Shown here piece after piece: positions 34,720 through 44,193 of a stretch of 64,000 bases of DNA. The translations under genes were made by a program, and so were the position numbers. Under the pieces are notes generated by a model, which saw nothing but the letters and a program-made list of their open reading frames with translations, was not told where the DNA came from and did no database searches. Source of the stretch: Bacteroidales bacterium (lineage in GTDB: Bacteria; Bacteroidota; Bacteroidia; Bacteroidales; Paludibacteraceae); contig SUXD01000001.1 in the NCBI GenBank assembly GCA_015061145.1, positions 150,346 through 214,345 of the forward strand, written 5' to 3'. How positions within the stretch are numbered: position 1 is the first letter of the stretch; each line of letters opens with the position of its first letter.

Positions 34720-36564
34720 ATGTGTGGAATAGTTGGGTATATCGGAAATAGACAAGCATGTCCGGTGCTGGTGAAGGGTCTGCATCGCTTGGAGTATAGA
34801 GGATACGACAGCGCAGGCGTGGCTTTGATTAACGAAAAAGGTGAACTTAATGTGTACAAGACCCGCGGCAAAGTGCAGGATTTGGAAAACTATATGGAAT
34901 CGAAAGATGTGTCGGGTACAATTGGCATCGCCCACACTCGTTGGGCTACACACGGCGAACCAAACAATGTGAACGCACATCCGCATTGCTCCAATTCCGA
35001 GAATCTGGCGATGATTCATAACGGAATTATCGAAAACTATGCCGTGCTTCGCGAAATGCTTTCACGAAAAGGCTATACTTTTAAAAGTTCTACAGACACA
35101 GAAGTGCTGGTGCAATTTATCGATTATATCCGCACAACAAACAAACTTTCATTGCCTCAGGCAGTTCAGCAGGCGCTCAGTCAAGTGGTGGGCGCATACG
35201 CGATAGCCGTGATAGAGAAAAACAACCCTAACCAGATAGTGGCGGCGCGCAAAGGTTCTCCGCTGGTAATCGGCGTGGGCGAAGATGAATATTTTTTGGC
35301 TTCGGATGCAACTCCGATAGTGGAATACACACAAAAAGTGGTGTATGTGGGCGAAGAGGAAGTGGTGGTGATAAACCGTGGCGAAGAATTGACGGTCCGT
35401 ACCATCGCGAACGTAGAAAAAACACCTGAGGTGAAGACAATAGAACTTTCTCTCTCCGAATTGGAGAAGGGCGGGTATCCGCATTTCATGCTGAAAGAGA
35501 TTTTTGAACAGCCGCGTACATTGGCTAACAGCATGAAGGGAAGGGTGAGCCTAGACAAGAAGCATGTGGTGCTGTCGGGCTTTACAAATAACAAAGAAAA
35601 ATTCCTTGGCGCGCGTCGTATCATTATCCTGGCTTGCGGAACTTCGTGGCATGCAGGACTGATAGGAAAATATATGCTTGAAGAGTTCGCGCGTATCCCC
35701 GTTGAGGTGGAGTACGCTTCAGAATTCCGCTATCGTAAACCTGTCATCTATCCTGATGATGTGGTAGTGGCCATCTCTCAGTCTGGCGAAACGGCAGACA
35801 CCTTGGCTGCCGTAGAATTGGCAAAGTCAAACGGCGCCTTTATCTTTGGTATATGCAATGTGGTGGGCGCATCCATACCACGCAACACTGATTCTGGTTG
35901 CTATACGCATGTCGGACCAGAGATTGGCGTGGCATCAACCAAGGCGTTCACGGCACAAGTGACAGTGCTTACCTTGCTCGCACTTTGCATTGCAAAAGAG
36001 AAAAAGACGATAGAAGAAGAGGCTTATCTCGAAATAATCAGTGAACTTGCTGAAATTCCGAGAAAAATGGAAATGATATTGAAGAATAATGATGAAATAG
36101 CCACACTCTCGCGCGTGTTCACTTATGCGCAGAACTTCATCTATCTTGGACGCGGTTACAATTATCCGGTGGCGTTGGAAGGCGCGCTGAAGTTGAAAGA
36201 GATATCATACATCCATGCAGAGGGATATCCTGCAGCAGAGATGAAGCACGGTCCTATAGCGCTGATAACATCAGAAATGCCCGTGGTCGTCATTGCTACG
36301 CATGCAGGTATGTACGAAAAGGTCATCAGCAATATTCAAGAGATAAAGGCAAGAAAAGGACGCGTGATATCTATTGTCACTAAAGGCGACAAGACGGTGA
36401 AAAAGATGTCGGACTTCTGTATCGAGATTCCTGAAACGGTAGAATGCCTCGTGCCATTGCTGGCGTCGGTGCCGCTCCAATTGCTCGCCTATCACATTGC
36501 GGTGCAGAAATGTTGCGATGTGGACCAGCCGAGAAATTTGGCTAAGTCGGTGACGGTGGAATAA
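34720..36564 (+). CDS. glmS: Glutamine-fructose-6-phosphate aminotransferase
   Basis: This 614-residue enzyme makes glucosamine-6-phosphate for cell-wall precursors. The N-terminal class II amidotransferase begins with catalytic Cys2 (MCGIVGYIGNRQA). Two SIS domains follow, with ACGTSWHAG near 303 and SQSGETADT. The conserved C-terminus ends KSVTVE. No glmS ribozyme-like leader is visible in the short spacer upstream. Another class II amidotransferase follows after 43 bp. Confidence 0.97.
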   Translation: MCGIVGYIGNRQACPVLVKGLHRLEYRGYDSAGVALINEKGELNVYKTRGKVQDLENYMESKDVSGTIGIAHTRWATHGEPNNVNAHPHCSNSENLAMIHNGIIENYAVLREMLSRKGYTFKSSTDTEVLVQFIDYIRTTNKLSLPQAVQQALSQVVGAYAIAVIEKNNPNQIVAARKGSPLVIGVGEDEYFLASDATPIVEYTQKVVYVGEEEVVVINRGEELTVRTIANVEKTPEVKTIELSLSELEKGGYPHFMLKEIFEQPRTLANSMKGRVSLDKKHVVLSGFTNNKEKFLGARRIIILACGTSWHAGLIGKYMLEEFARIPVEVEYASEFRYRKPVIYPDDVVVAISQSGETADTLAAVELAKSNGAFIFGICNVVGASIPRNTDSGCYTHVGPEIGVASTKAFTAQVTVLTLLALCIAKEKKTIEEEAYLEIISELAEIPRKMEMILKNNDEIATLSRVFTYAQNFIYLGRGYNYPVALEGALKLKEISYIHAEGYPAAEMKHGPIALITSEMPVVVIATHAGMYEKVISNIQEIKARKGRVISIVTKGDKTVKKMSDFCIEIPETVECLVPLLASVPLQLLAYHIAVQKCCDVDQPRNLAKSVTVE

Positions 36565-36607
36565 TGAAGAAAATTTAAATGTGATTTTTATAAAAAACAA
36601 ATAATAT

Positions 36608-38401
36608 ATGTGTGGAATAGCGATGATTCGGCTCAAACAGCCGCTTGAATACTATCAGAAGAAATACGGAACATGGAAGTATGGCTTGAATAAACTTTAC
36701 CTCTTAATGGAAAAACAGCACAACCGCGGACAAGAAGGCGCAGGTTTGGCTGCGGTGAAGTTCGACATGGAGCCGGGCAACGAATACATCTGGCGCGAAC
36801 GCGCCGAGGGCAAGAATGCCATACAAGAGATTTTTGCCTCGGTGAACAAACATTATGAGTCGCTGACATTGCAGCAGTTGAGCGATGCCACTTTTGCCAA
36901 GGAAAAACTCCCTTTTGCAGGTGAATTGTATTTGGGGCATCTGCGATACAGCACAACAAACCTTAAAAAAGGCGTTTCGTATGTTCATCCGTTCTTGCGT
37001 CGCCACAATTGGAAAGACCGCACTTTGGTGCTGGCTGGCAATTTCAACCTGACCAATGTGGATGAGCTCTTCGCGCACCTCACATCGCATGGACAGCATC
37101 CGCGCGACAAAGCTGACACATTCCTGATGCTCGAAAGCATTGGCCATGAATTGGACAAAGAAGTGGGACGCGAATACGAAAAAGCGCGCAAAGAATGCGA
37201 TGACGATATGGAAATAACTCGGAAAATTGAGGCCGAGCTGGATATTCCTACCGTTGTGAGAAAGTCAGAAAAACATTGGGATGGCGGTTATGCAATCTGC
37301 GGCTTGCTTGGTCATGGCGATGCTTTCGTTTTCCGCGATGCCAAGGGTATTCGTCCTGCATATTACTATTCCGACGACGAGATTGTGGTGGTTGCGTCAG
37401 AGCGTCCTGTCATACAAACAGTGATGGATGTGGCCATCGATGATGTGAAAGAACTGGTGCCGGGGCAAATCATGGTTATTAAGAAAGACGGTCGCTTGAT
37501 TTTCGACGAAATCCGCCCGCAAGCCAAAGAATTGGCGCGTTGCTCGTTCGAACGCGTTTATTTCTCACGAGGCAGCGACCGCGACATATATGCAGAGCGC
37601 AAAAAACTTGGCGAACTGCTTGCTCCTCAGATATTGAAGGCGGTGGACAATGATGTGGAACATACGGTGTTCTCCTATATCCCCAATACGGCCGAAGTGG
37701 CATTCTATGGCATGATTCATGGTGTGCAGCAGATGACGGGAAAATATCCGCGCATCGAAAAAGTGCTGATAAAGGACATCAAATTGCGAACTTTCATCGC
37801 GCAGGATGCCGAGCGCAACGACCTCGCGCAGCATGTTTACGATATCTCATACGGTTCTATTACACCTAATGTGGACAATGTCGTGCTCATTGACGATTCC
37901 ATTGTGCGGGGCACTACTTTGCGGCAGAGTATTATAAAAATATTGTATCGCTTGCAACCCAAGAAGATAATATTCGTTTCTTCCGCTCCGCAGGTTCGCT
38001 ATCCCGACTGCTATGGCATCGATATGTCGAGTCTTACAGAATTCATCGCTTTCAAGGCGGCTGTGGAACTGTTGCGCGAAAAAGGCAAAGAGTCGGTGAT
38101 AAACGAGGTTTATCGCATGTCGCACGATCAGCGCAATCTGCCGAAAGAGCAAATTGTGAACTATGTGCAGCGCATCTATGAGTCGTTTACTGATGACGAA
38201 GTGTCGGCAAAAATATCGCAAATGCTTACGCCGAGCTCGGTGAAGTGCCCTGTTGAGATTATCTATCAAACTTTGGACGGTCTGCATCAGGCAATGCCTG
38301 ATTATGCAGGTGACTGGTATTTCTCAGGGAACTATCCTACAGCAGGAGGTAACAGGTTGGTAAATAACGCGTTCCTTGCTTATATAGAAGGGAATCATTG
38401 A
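36608..38401 (+). CDS. PurF-like amidophosphoribosyltransferase, long form
   Basis: This 597-residue protein begins with catalytic Cys2 (MCGIAMIRL) and has amidotransferase motifs (HNRGQEGAG, LGHLRYSTT). Its PRPP-binding loop VVLIDDSIVRGTT lies near 425-437. PurF makes phosphoribosylamine, the first step of purine synthesis. It is about 100 residues longer than typical PurF, with extra sequence in the amidotransferase half (around 60-110) and the C-terminus. Bacteroidales often carry such a long form, so a canonical purF may exist elsewhere. It follows glmS by 43 bp. Confidence 0.85.
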   Translation: MCGIAMIRLKQPLEYYQKKYGTWKYGLNKLYLLMEKQHNRGQEGAGLAAVKFDMEPGNEYIWRERAEGKNAIQEIFASVNKHYESLTLQQLSDATFAKEKLPFAGELYLGHLRYSTTNLKKGVSYVHPFLRRHNWKDRTLVLAGNFNLTNVDELFAHLTSHGQHPRDKADTFLMLESIGHELDKEVGREYEKARKECDDDMEITRKIEAELDIPTVVRKSEKHWDGGYAICGLLGHGDAFVFRDAKGIRPAYYYSDDEIVVVASERPVIQTVMDVAIDDVKELVPGQIMVIKKDGRLIFDEIRPQAKELARCSFERVYFSRGSDRDIYAERKKLGELLAPQILKAVDNDVEHTVFSYIPNTAEVAFYGMIHGVQQMTGKYPRIEKVLIKDIKLRTFIAQDAERNDLAQHVYDISYGSITPNVDNVVLIDDSIVRGTTLRQSIIKILYRLQPKKIIFVSSAPQVRYPDCYGIDMSSLTEFIAFKAAVELLREKGKESVINEVYRMSHDQRNLPKEQIVNYVQRIYESFTDDEVSAKISQMLTPSSVKCPVEIIYQTLDGLHQAMPDYAGDWYFSGNYPTAGGNRLVNNAFLAYIEGNH

Positions 38402-38437
38402 TGAAAAATTTCTTTTTGCATTACGAAAGAATGTAAA

Positions 38438-38469
38438 TTTGTAAATCAGCAAATATTTTTTTATCTTTG
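38438..38469 (+). promoter_or_regulatory. fba promoter
   Basis: TTTG (38438-38441) is followed by 20 bases and TATCTTTG (38462-38469), a full match to the Bacteroidota consensus. It lies 38 bases before the aldolase start codon. Confidence 0.8.
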
Positions 38470-38507
38470 CGACCAAAGAAATAAAAATTGTTTTAAATAA
38501 TAAAAAA

Positions 38508-39506
38508 ATGGTAAACTACAAAGAATTAGGTCTTGTAAACACAAGAGACATGTTTGCAAAGGCAGTGAAAGGCGGATATGCAATTCCGGCATTCAATTTC
38601 AACACAATGGAGCAAATGCAAGCTATTGTACAAGCTGCAGTTGAAACAAAATCACCAGTTATCATGCAGGTGTCAAAAGGCGCTCGTAAATATGCTAACG
38701 CTACTATCCTCCGTTATATGGCGCAGGGTGCGGTTGAGTATGCCAAAGAATTGGGATGCGCTAATCCTCAAATCGTTCTTCACCTCGACCATGGCGACAG
38801 CTTCGAACTCTGCAAAGATTGTATCGACATGGGCTTTAGCTCTGTAATGATCGACGGTTCTTCACTTCCTTACGAAGAAAACATCGCTCTCACTAAAAAA
38901 GTGGTTGAGTATGCACACAAATACGATGTGACTGTAGAAGCAGAACTTGGTGTGTTGGCTGGTGTTGAAGACGAAGTTGCTTCAGAAGTTTCTCACTATA
39001 CTAAACCTGAAGAAGTGGTGGATTTTGCTACTCGTACTGGATGCGATTCTTTGGCTATCTCTATCGGAACTTCTCACGGTGCATACAAATTCAAACCGGA
39101 ACAGTGCACACGTGACCCGAAAACTGGCAAATTGGTTCCGCCTCCTTTGGCATTCGATGTATTGGAAGCTATCGAAAAACAATTGCCTGGTTTCCCTATC
39201 GTGCTTCACGGATCTTCTTCAGTTCCTCAAGACGAAGTTGACACTATCAATAAATACGGTGGAAAATTGCCTGATGCAGTAGGTATTCCTGAAGAACAAT
39301 TGCGTAAAGCCGCAAAATCGGCCGTTTGCAAAATCAATATTGACTCTGACTCTCGCTTGGCGATGACAGCTGCAATCCGTCAACACTTTGCAGAAAATCC
39401 TTCGCACTTCGACCCACGCCAATATTTGGCTCCTGCACGCGAAAATATGAAGAAAATGTACATTCACAAGATTTTGAATGTATTAGGCTCGAATGATAAA
39501 TTGTAA
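38508..39506 (+). CDS. fba: Class II fructose-bisphosphate aldolase
   Basis: This 332-residue zinc aldolase interconverts fructose-1,6-bisphosphate with DHAP and glyceraldehyde-3-phosphate. The motifs HLDHGDS, VEAELGVLAG and LHGSSSVP are present. It stands alone between its own promoter and a strong terminator. It has preferred codons of a highly expressed gene. Confidence 0.96.
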   Translation: MVNYKELGLVNTRDMFAKAVKGGYAIPAFNFNTMEQMQAIVQAAVETKSPVIMQVSKGARKYANATILRYMAQGAVEYAKELGCANPQIVLHLDHGDSFELCKDCIDMGFSSVMIDGSSLPYEENIALTKKVVEYAHKYDVTVEAELGVLAGVEDEVASEVSHYTKPEEVVDFATRTGCDSLAISIGTSHGAYKFKPEQCTRDPKTGKLVPPPLAFDVLEAIEKQLPGFPIVLHGSSSVPQDEVDTINKYGGKLPDAVGIPEEQLRKAAKSAVCKINIDSDSRLAMTAAIRQHFAENPSHFDPRQYLAPARENMKKMYIHKILNVLGSNDKL

Positions 39507-39525
39507 TAATCAAACAAAATCAATT

Positions 39526-39558
39526 AAAAAAAGCCGAAAAAACTTTCGGCTTTTTTAA
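39526..39558 (+). terminator. fba terminator
   Basis: AAAAAAGCCGAAA pairs with TTTCGGCTTTTTT around a 4-nt loop, with a T tract in the right arm. It lies about 20 bases after the fba stop. Confidence 0.88.
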
Positions 39559-39576
39559 TGTATATACCAAAGAAAA

Positions 39577-40770
39577 ATGAATCAACTATCAGATCGTTTA
39601 AATGCGTTGTCGCCTTCACAGACATTGGCAATGTCGCAAAAAAGCGGCGAATTGAAGGCGCAAGGCGTGGATGTTATCAACTTGAGTGTGGGCGAACCCG
39701 ATTTCAATACGCCGGAACATATAAAAGAGGCAGCAAAGAAGGCGGTGGACGAAAACTATTCAAGATATTCTCCTGTTATGGGATATCCGGCTTTGCGTAA
39801 TGCGATTGTCGAGAAACTGAAAAAAGAGAATAACCTGGTTTATTCAGCAGATCAGATTTCTTGCAGCAATGGAGCGAAACAGTCGGTCTGCAATGTGATA
39901 ATGACATTGGTGGGCGCTGGTGACGAGGTGATAATTCCCGCTCCTTATTGGGTGAGCTATCCCGAGATGGTGAAGCTGGCTGATGGTACGCCTGTTTTCG
40001 TTTCAGCTGGCATTGAGCAAGAGTTCAAAATTACTCCGGCGCAATTAGAAGCTGCTATTACACCTAAAACTAAAGCGCTGATACTTTGCTCGCCGTCCAA
40101 CCCGACTGGATCGGTTTATTCTAAGGAAGAATTGGCAGGATTGGCTGCCGTGCTTGCAAAATATCCGCAGATAATTATTATAGCCGATGAAATATACGAG
40201 CATATCAATTATGTAGGCAAGCATGAAAGCATTGCGCAGTTCCCTGAAATCTTTGATAGAGTAGTAATCGTCAACGGTGTGTCAAAAGCTTATGCCATGA
40301 CAGGCTGGCGTATCGGTTTCATTGCCGGTCCGGCTTGGATTGTGAAAGCTTGCAATAAACTTCAAGGTCAATACACTTCTGGACCATGCTCCGTTTCGCA
40401 AAAGGCTGCCGAGGCTGCTTATACAGGAACTCAGGCTCCAGTGGAGGATATGCGTAAGGCTTTTGAGCGCCGTCGTGATTTGATTGTGAAATTGGCTAAA
40501 GAAATTCCAGGCTTGGAAGTGAACAAACCTCAAGGCGCTTTCTACTTGTTTCCAAAATGCTCTTCGTATTTTGGCAAGTCGGCTGGCGATAGAAAAATCA
40601 ATGACGCGTCCGATTTGGCTATGTATCTGCTCGAAGTTGGTCATGTGGCTTGTGTGGGCGGAGGCGCATTCGGTTCTCCAGAATGTATTCGTATGAGTTA
40701 TGCTACCTCTGATGAAAACATTGTGGAGGCAATGAGAAGAATAAAAGAGGCGCTTTTGGCGTTGAAATGA
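39577..40770 (+). CDS. Aspartate aminotransferase-like PLP enzyme
   Basis: This 397-residue class I/II aminotransferase has the PLP Lys K237 in NGVSKAYAMTGWR, CSPSNPTGSVYS and ADEIYEHINY. It resembles the 1-gamma aspartate aminotransferases (AspC/AspB-like, thermophile type), which move amino groups between aspartate and 2-oxoglutarate. Exact specificity (aspartate, aromatic or prephenate) is not certain. It is monocistronic and ends in a strong terminator. Confidence 0.88.
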   Translation: MNQLSDRLNALSPSQTLAMSQKSGELKAQGVDVINLSVGEPDFNTPEHIKEAAKKAVDENYSRYSPVMGYPALRNAIVEKLKKENNLVYSADQISCSNGAKQSVCNVIMTLVGAGDEVIIPAPYWVSYPEMVKLADGTPVFVSAGIEQEFKITPAQLEAAITPKTKALILCSPSNPTGSVYSKEELAGLAAVLAKYPQIIIIADEIYEHINYVGKHESIAQFPEIFDRVVIVNGVSKAYAMTGWRIGFIAGPAWIVKACNKLQGQYTSGPCSVSQKAAEAAYTGTQAPVEDMRKAFERRRDLIVKLAKEIPGLEVNKPQGAFYLFPKCSSYFGKSAGDRKINDASDLAMYLLEVGHVACVGGGAFGSPECIRMSYATSDENIVEAMRRIKEALLALK

Positions 40771-40792
40771 TATTTTTTCTCGTATTTTAGGG

Positions 40793-40830
40793 CGGTAAAA
40801 CGTTTTTTTTCGTTTTACCGTCTTTTTTTT
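40793..40830 (+). terminator. Terminator after the aminotransferase gene
   Basis: A perfect 10-bp stem (CGGTAAAACG with CGTTTTACCG) has a T8 loop and a trailing T8 tract. Confidence 0.9.
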
Positions 40831-40867
40831 GTCAAAAAGTCAGTAACTTTATAGAAATATTTTATCT

Positions 40868-41569
40868 ATGGCGAAAAAGGAGAAGGAACAGCAGAAAAGC
40901 ATCGAAGACCTATCGCAATTGTGGGCTGTGCTTACTGCGGAGCAGCGAGATATTTTGCGTGAAAACTATACGGTTAAAAAGTTCAAAAAAAATGAGATAA
41001 TATATCAGGAAGGTGATTATCCGATGTATTTGATGTACCTTGTCGAAGGACAAGTGAAAATTTTTCGCGAAGGGGTGGGCGGTCGTGCGCAGATTGTCAG
41101 AATAATAACTCCTGTAGGTTGTTTTGGCTATCGGGCATATTTGGCTGATGAACAGTATGTTACATCTGCAGTGGCTATTGAACCCTCTACGCTTTTCTTT
41201 GTTCCGCTTACGATTTTTGAGTCATTCCTAAAAAGCAATAGCGAATTTGCGATGTTCTACCTTAAATCGTTGGCTGTTGACTTAGGCATCGCCGATTTCA
41301 GAGTGGTGAATCTGGCTCAGAAACATCTGCATGCGCGTTTGGCAGAGTCGATATTGTTTCTTCGCGACAGTTACGGATACGAAGCCGATGGCGCAACTAT
41401 AGCGGTAAGCCTTTCGCGCGAAGATATGGCTGGGTTGTCAAATATGACGACAGCCAACGCCATTCGAACTTTGGCGCAGTTGGCCAACGATGGAGCAGTG
41501 GAGGTGGAAAGGCGTAAAATAAAGATTGTGGATGAGGAAAAACTCGCCCGAATCAGTAAATTTGGCTGA
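40868..41569 (+). CDS. Crp/Fnr-family transcriptional regulator
   Basis: The 233-residue protein has a cyclic-nucleotide-binding-like domain (about 20-140; YQEGDYPMYLMYLVEGQVKI) and a Crp-type HTH at about 165-230 (SREDMAGLSNMTTANAIRTL). There is no Fnr-style N-terminal Cys cluster, so an oxygen-sensing Fe-S role is unlikely. The effector is unknown. An HD-domain gene follows after 21 bp and is probably co-transcribed. Confidence 0.88.
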   Translation: MAKKEKEQQKSIEDLSQLWAVLTAEQRDILRENYTVKKFKKNEIIYQEGDYPMYLMYLVEGQVKIFREGVGGRAQIVRIITPVGCFGYRAYLADEQYVTSAVAIEPSTLFFVPLTIFESFLKSNSEFAMFYLKSLAVDLGIADFRVVNLAQKHLHARLAESILFLRDSYGYEADGATIAVSLSREDMAGLSNMTTANAIRTLAQLANDGAVEVERRKIKIVDEEKLARISKFG

Positions 41570-41590
41570 TACAAAAAGAAAATAAATGCG

Positions 41591-42133
41591 ATGATGGAAC
41601 CTTTGGAAATAATAAGGAAATATTATGCGGAAGGGACCGAGCTGTATGATATCTTATTGACACACAGTCGTTTGGTTACCGAGAAAGCTTTGGAGATAGC
41701 AGAGCGTAACCCGCAGGAGGAATTCGACTTGCGGTTTGTTTATGAAGCTGCTATGCTGCACGATATAGGCATATATCTGACCAATGCTCCAAAGATTCAT
41801 TGCCATGGGTCGTTTCATTACATCTGCCATGGCTATTTGGGCGCCGATTTGATGCGGGCTGAAGGCTTTCCCCGGCATGCGCTTGTGTGCGAAAGGCATA
41901 CTGGAACCGGCATTTCGTTGGATGCGATACTGCGGATGAATTTGCCTGTGCCGCATCGCGATATGAGACCAGTGACGAAGGAAGAGCAGCTGATATGCTA
42001 TGCCGACAAGTTTTTCTCAAAAACAGATCTTTATACGGAAAAATCGACCGACAAAGTGCTGAAATCCCTTGCGAAGTTTGGCGACGACGCAATTTCGCAG
42101 TTTCAATTTTGGCTGGAAAAATGGGGAAGATGA
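41591..42133 (+). CDS. HD-domain phosphohydrolase-like protein
   Basis: The 180-residue protein has an HD motif (AAMLHDIGIY, H57-D58) with further His residues at IHCHGSFHYICHG and CERHTGTG, a metal-dependent phosphohydrolase arrangement. A nucleotide or phosphorylated substrate is expected but not identified. Start codons ATG-ATG are adjacent, and either could be used. Confidence 0.8.
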   Translation: MMEPLEIIRKYYAEGTELYDILLTHSRLVTEKALEIAERNPQEEFDLRFVYEAAMLHDIGIYLTNAPKIHCHGSFHYICHGYLGADLMRAEGFPRHALVCERHTGTGISLDAILRMNLPVPHRDMRPVTKEEQLICYADKFFSKTDLYTEKSTDKVLKSLAKFGDDAISQFQFWLEKWGR

Positions 42134-42246
42134 AAGGCTGATTGGGGCAACTTTCGTTTTTGCATGTAAAAAAGATGAAAATTCTTGCTAATTTTATTAA
42201 AATTAAATAACTTGCACACTGCATAGATGATAAAAATAACAGAACT

Positions 42247-44193
42247 ATGAGTTATTTGAATTTTGACAGAACATTATTGGTCAATCTGGAAAAATCTCTG
42301 AAAAAAGAGACGCTTCATACCAATCGTCTTGGGGCTTATAGCGCCACTACAATAGTGGATTGCAATACCCGCAAGTATCATGGTTTGCTCGTTACTCCAG
42401 CTCCAGAAGTGGGCGCGGGAAGATATGTGCTGCTTTCTTCATTGGATGAAACCGTCATTCAGCATGGAGCAGAGTTCAATCTGGGATTGCATAAATATAA
42501 CGGCAGTTTCTCTCCGAATGGGCATAAATATATCCGTCAATATAACCGAGATGTGATATCACGGACCATTTACCGTGTAGGCGGTGTGTTGCTGCAAAAA
42601 GAACGCATTCTGATGAGAGATGAAGCGCGTGTTCTTGTTCGTTACAAGTTGATAGAGGCGTTGTCGTCTATAAAGATGCGTTTCCGTCCGTTTTTGGCTT
42701 TCCGTAGCGTGAATGAATTGTGCTACGAAAATAATATGCTGAATAAGGACTACCAGATGGTGGACAATGGAGTCTCAATGTCGTTGTATCCTAGATATCC
42801 TCGCTTGAATATGCAGTTTTCGAGGAAAGTGGATTATGTGCATGTGCCAGACTGGTACAGGGGTATAGAATATCCGAAAGAACAGGAGCGTGGTTATGCC
42901 TACAGCGAAGACTTGTTTGTGCCGGGTTATTTTGAATTGACGCTCAGACCTGAAGAAGAGGTTATATTCACTGCTGGATTGACGGATGTTTCGCCGCATT
43001 CGTTGAGAAACATGTGGGCGAAAGAAAGTGAACGGCAGATAGAAAAGAACGATATGTTCGGATGCTTGAAAAATTCGGCCATGCAGTTTTATAAAGAAGC
43101 GAATGACAAGCAATATATTCTTGCAGGATTCCCGTGGTTTTCGTGCATCGCACGAAATCAATTTCTTGCTTTGCCTGGTTTGACATTGTCTGTTGGCGAA
43201 GTCGGATTTTTCGAGAAAGCGATGAAAACGGCAGTTGAAGAGATGAAACCATTCTTAGCTGGAGATGAGGCTTGGAGCAAGAAAACTTCTATTCAAGAGT
43301 TGAACACTCCCGACGCTCTTCTTTGGTTTGTATGGTCAGTTCAGCAATATGCCGCCTCTGAAGGCGAGGAAAAGGCATTTGAACTCTATGGTGAAATGGT
43401 TCTTTCCATTATTTCTTTTATCAGAGCGCAAAAGCACCCTCGACTTTTGGTGCACAGCAACGGTCTGTTATTCACCGAAGGAAGAACAGAACCTGCCACT
43501 TGGATGAATGCCGTTGAGGATGGAATGCCGATAACCCCGCGTACAGGATATGTGGTGGAAATTAACGCATTGTGGTATAACGCGCTGAAATATGCCGTGC
43601 AATTGGCTGATAAAAAAGGTGACTTGCATCTGTCGGAAGTGCTTGATTGTCAGGCGGAATTGGCAAAACAGTCGTTTGTGGAGACATTCTGGAACGGTGT
43701 ATATCTCAATGACTATGTGATTGACAATTATGCTGACAAGGAGGTAAGGCCGAATATGATTTTTGCGGTTTCCTTGCCTTATTCGCCGTTGGATAGAAAA
43801 CAACAGAAATCGGTGGTGGACATTTGCTCTAAGGAGTTGCTCACGCCAAAGGGATTGCGCAGCTTGAGCCCTAAGAGCGGATGTTATCGTCCGTTTTACA
43901 GGGGCGGTCAGTTGGAACGCGACAGAAACTATCATAACGGACCGGTATGGCCATGGCTCATCGGTGCATATTCCGAGGCTTATCTGAAGATATACAAGCA
44001 CAGCGGCGTTTCGTTCGTCGAACGTATGATGAGCGGATTTGACGGCTCAATGCGTGAGTTGTGTATCGGTACAATAGGGGAGTTGAATGACGGTAACCCC
44101 CCATTCAAAGGACACGGGGCTATGTCTTTCGCTACAAATGTGGCAGCTATATTACGAGTATTTACGATTTTAAAAAAATACAATAACAGATGA
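42247..44193 (+). CDS. Glycogen debranching enzyme (amylo-alpha-1,6-glucosidase type)
   Basis: This 648-residue protein has a GDE N-terminal beta domain (about 20-250; KYHGLLVTPAPEVGAGRYVL) and an (alpha/alpha)6 catalytic domain to the end (TWMNAVEDGMPITPRTGY, NGPVWPWLIGAYSEAY). This is the bacterial GH133-type architecture. It removes alpha-1,6 branches from glycogen. It is the first of three genes in an alpha-glucan operon; its stop overlaps the next start by 4 bp. Confidence 0.92.
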   Translation: MSYLNFDRTLLVNLEKSLKKETLHTNRLGAYSATTIVDCNTRKYHGLLVTPAPEVGAGRYVLLSSLDETVIQHGAEFNLGLHKYNGSFSPNGHKYIRQYNRDVISRTIYRVGGVLLQKERILMRDEARVLVRYKLIEALSSIKMRFRPFLAFRSVNELCYENNMLNKDYQMVDNGVSMSLYPRYPRLNMQFSRKVDYVHVPDWYRGIEYPKEQERGYAYSEDLFVPGYFELTLRPEEEVIFTAGLTDVSPHSLRNMWAKESERQIEKNDMFGCLKNSAMQFYKEANDKQYILAGFPWFSCIARNQFLALPGLTLSVGEVGFFEKAMKTAVEEMKPFLAGDEAWSKKTSIQELNTPDALLWFVWSVQQYAASEGEEKAFELYGEMVLSIISFIRAQKHPRLLVHSNGLLFTEGRTEPATWMNAVEDGMPITPRTGYVVEINALWYNALKYAVQLADKKGDLHLSEVLDCQAELAKQSFVETFWNGVYLNDYVIDNYADKEVRPNMIFAVSLPYSPLDRKQQKSVVDICSKELLTPKGLRSLSPKSGCYRPFYRGGQLERDRNYHNGPVWPWLIGAYSEAYLKIYKHSGVSFVERMMSGFDGSMRELCIGTIGELNDGNPPFKGHGAMSFATNVAAILRVFTILKKYNNR

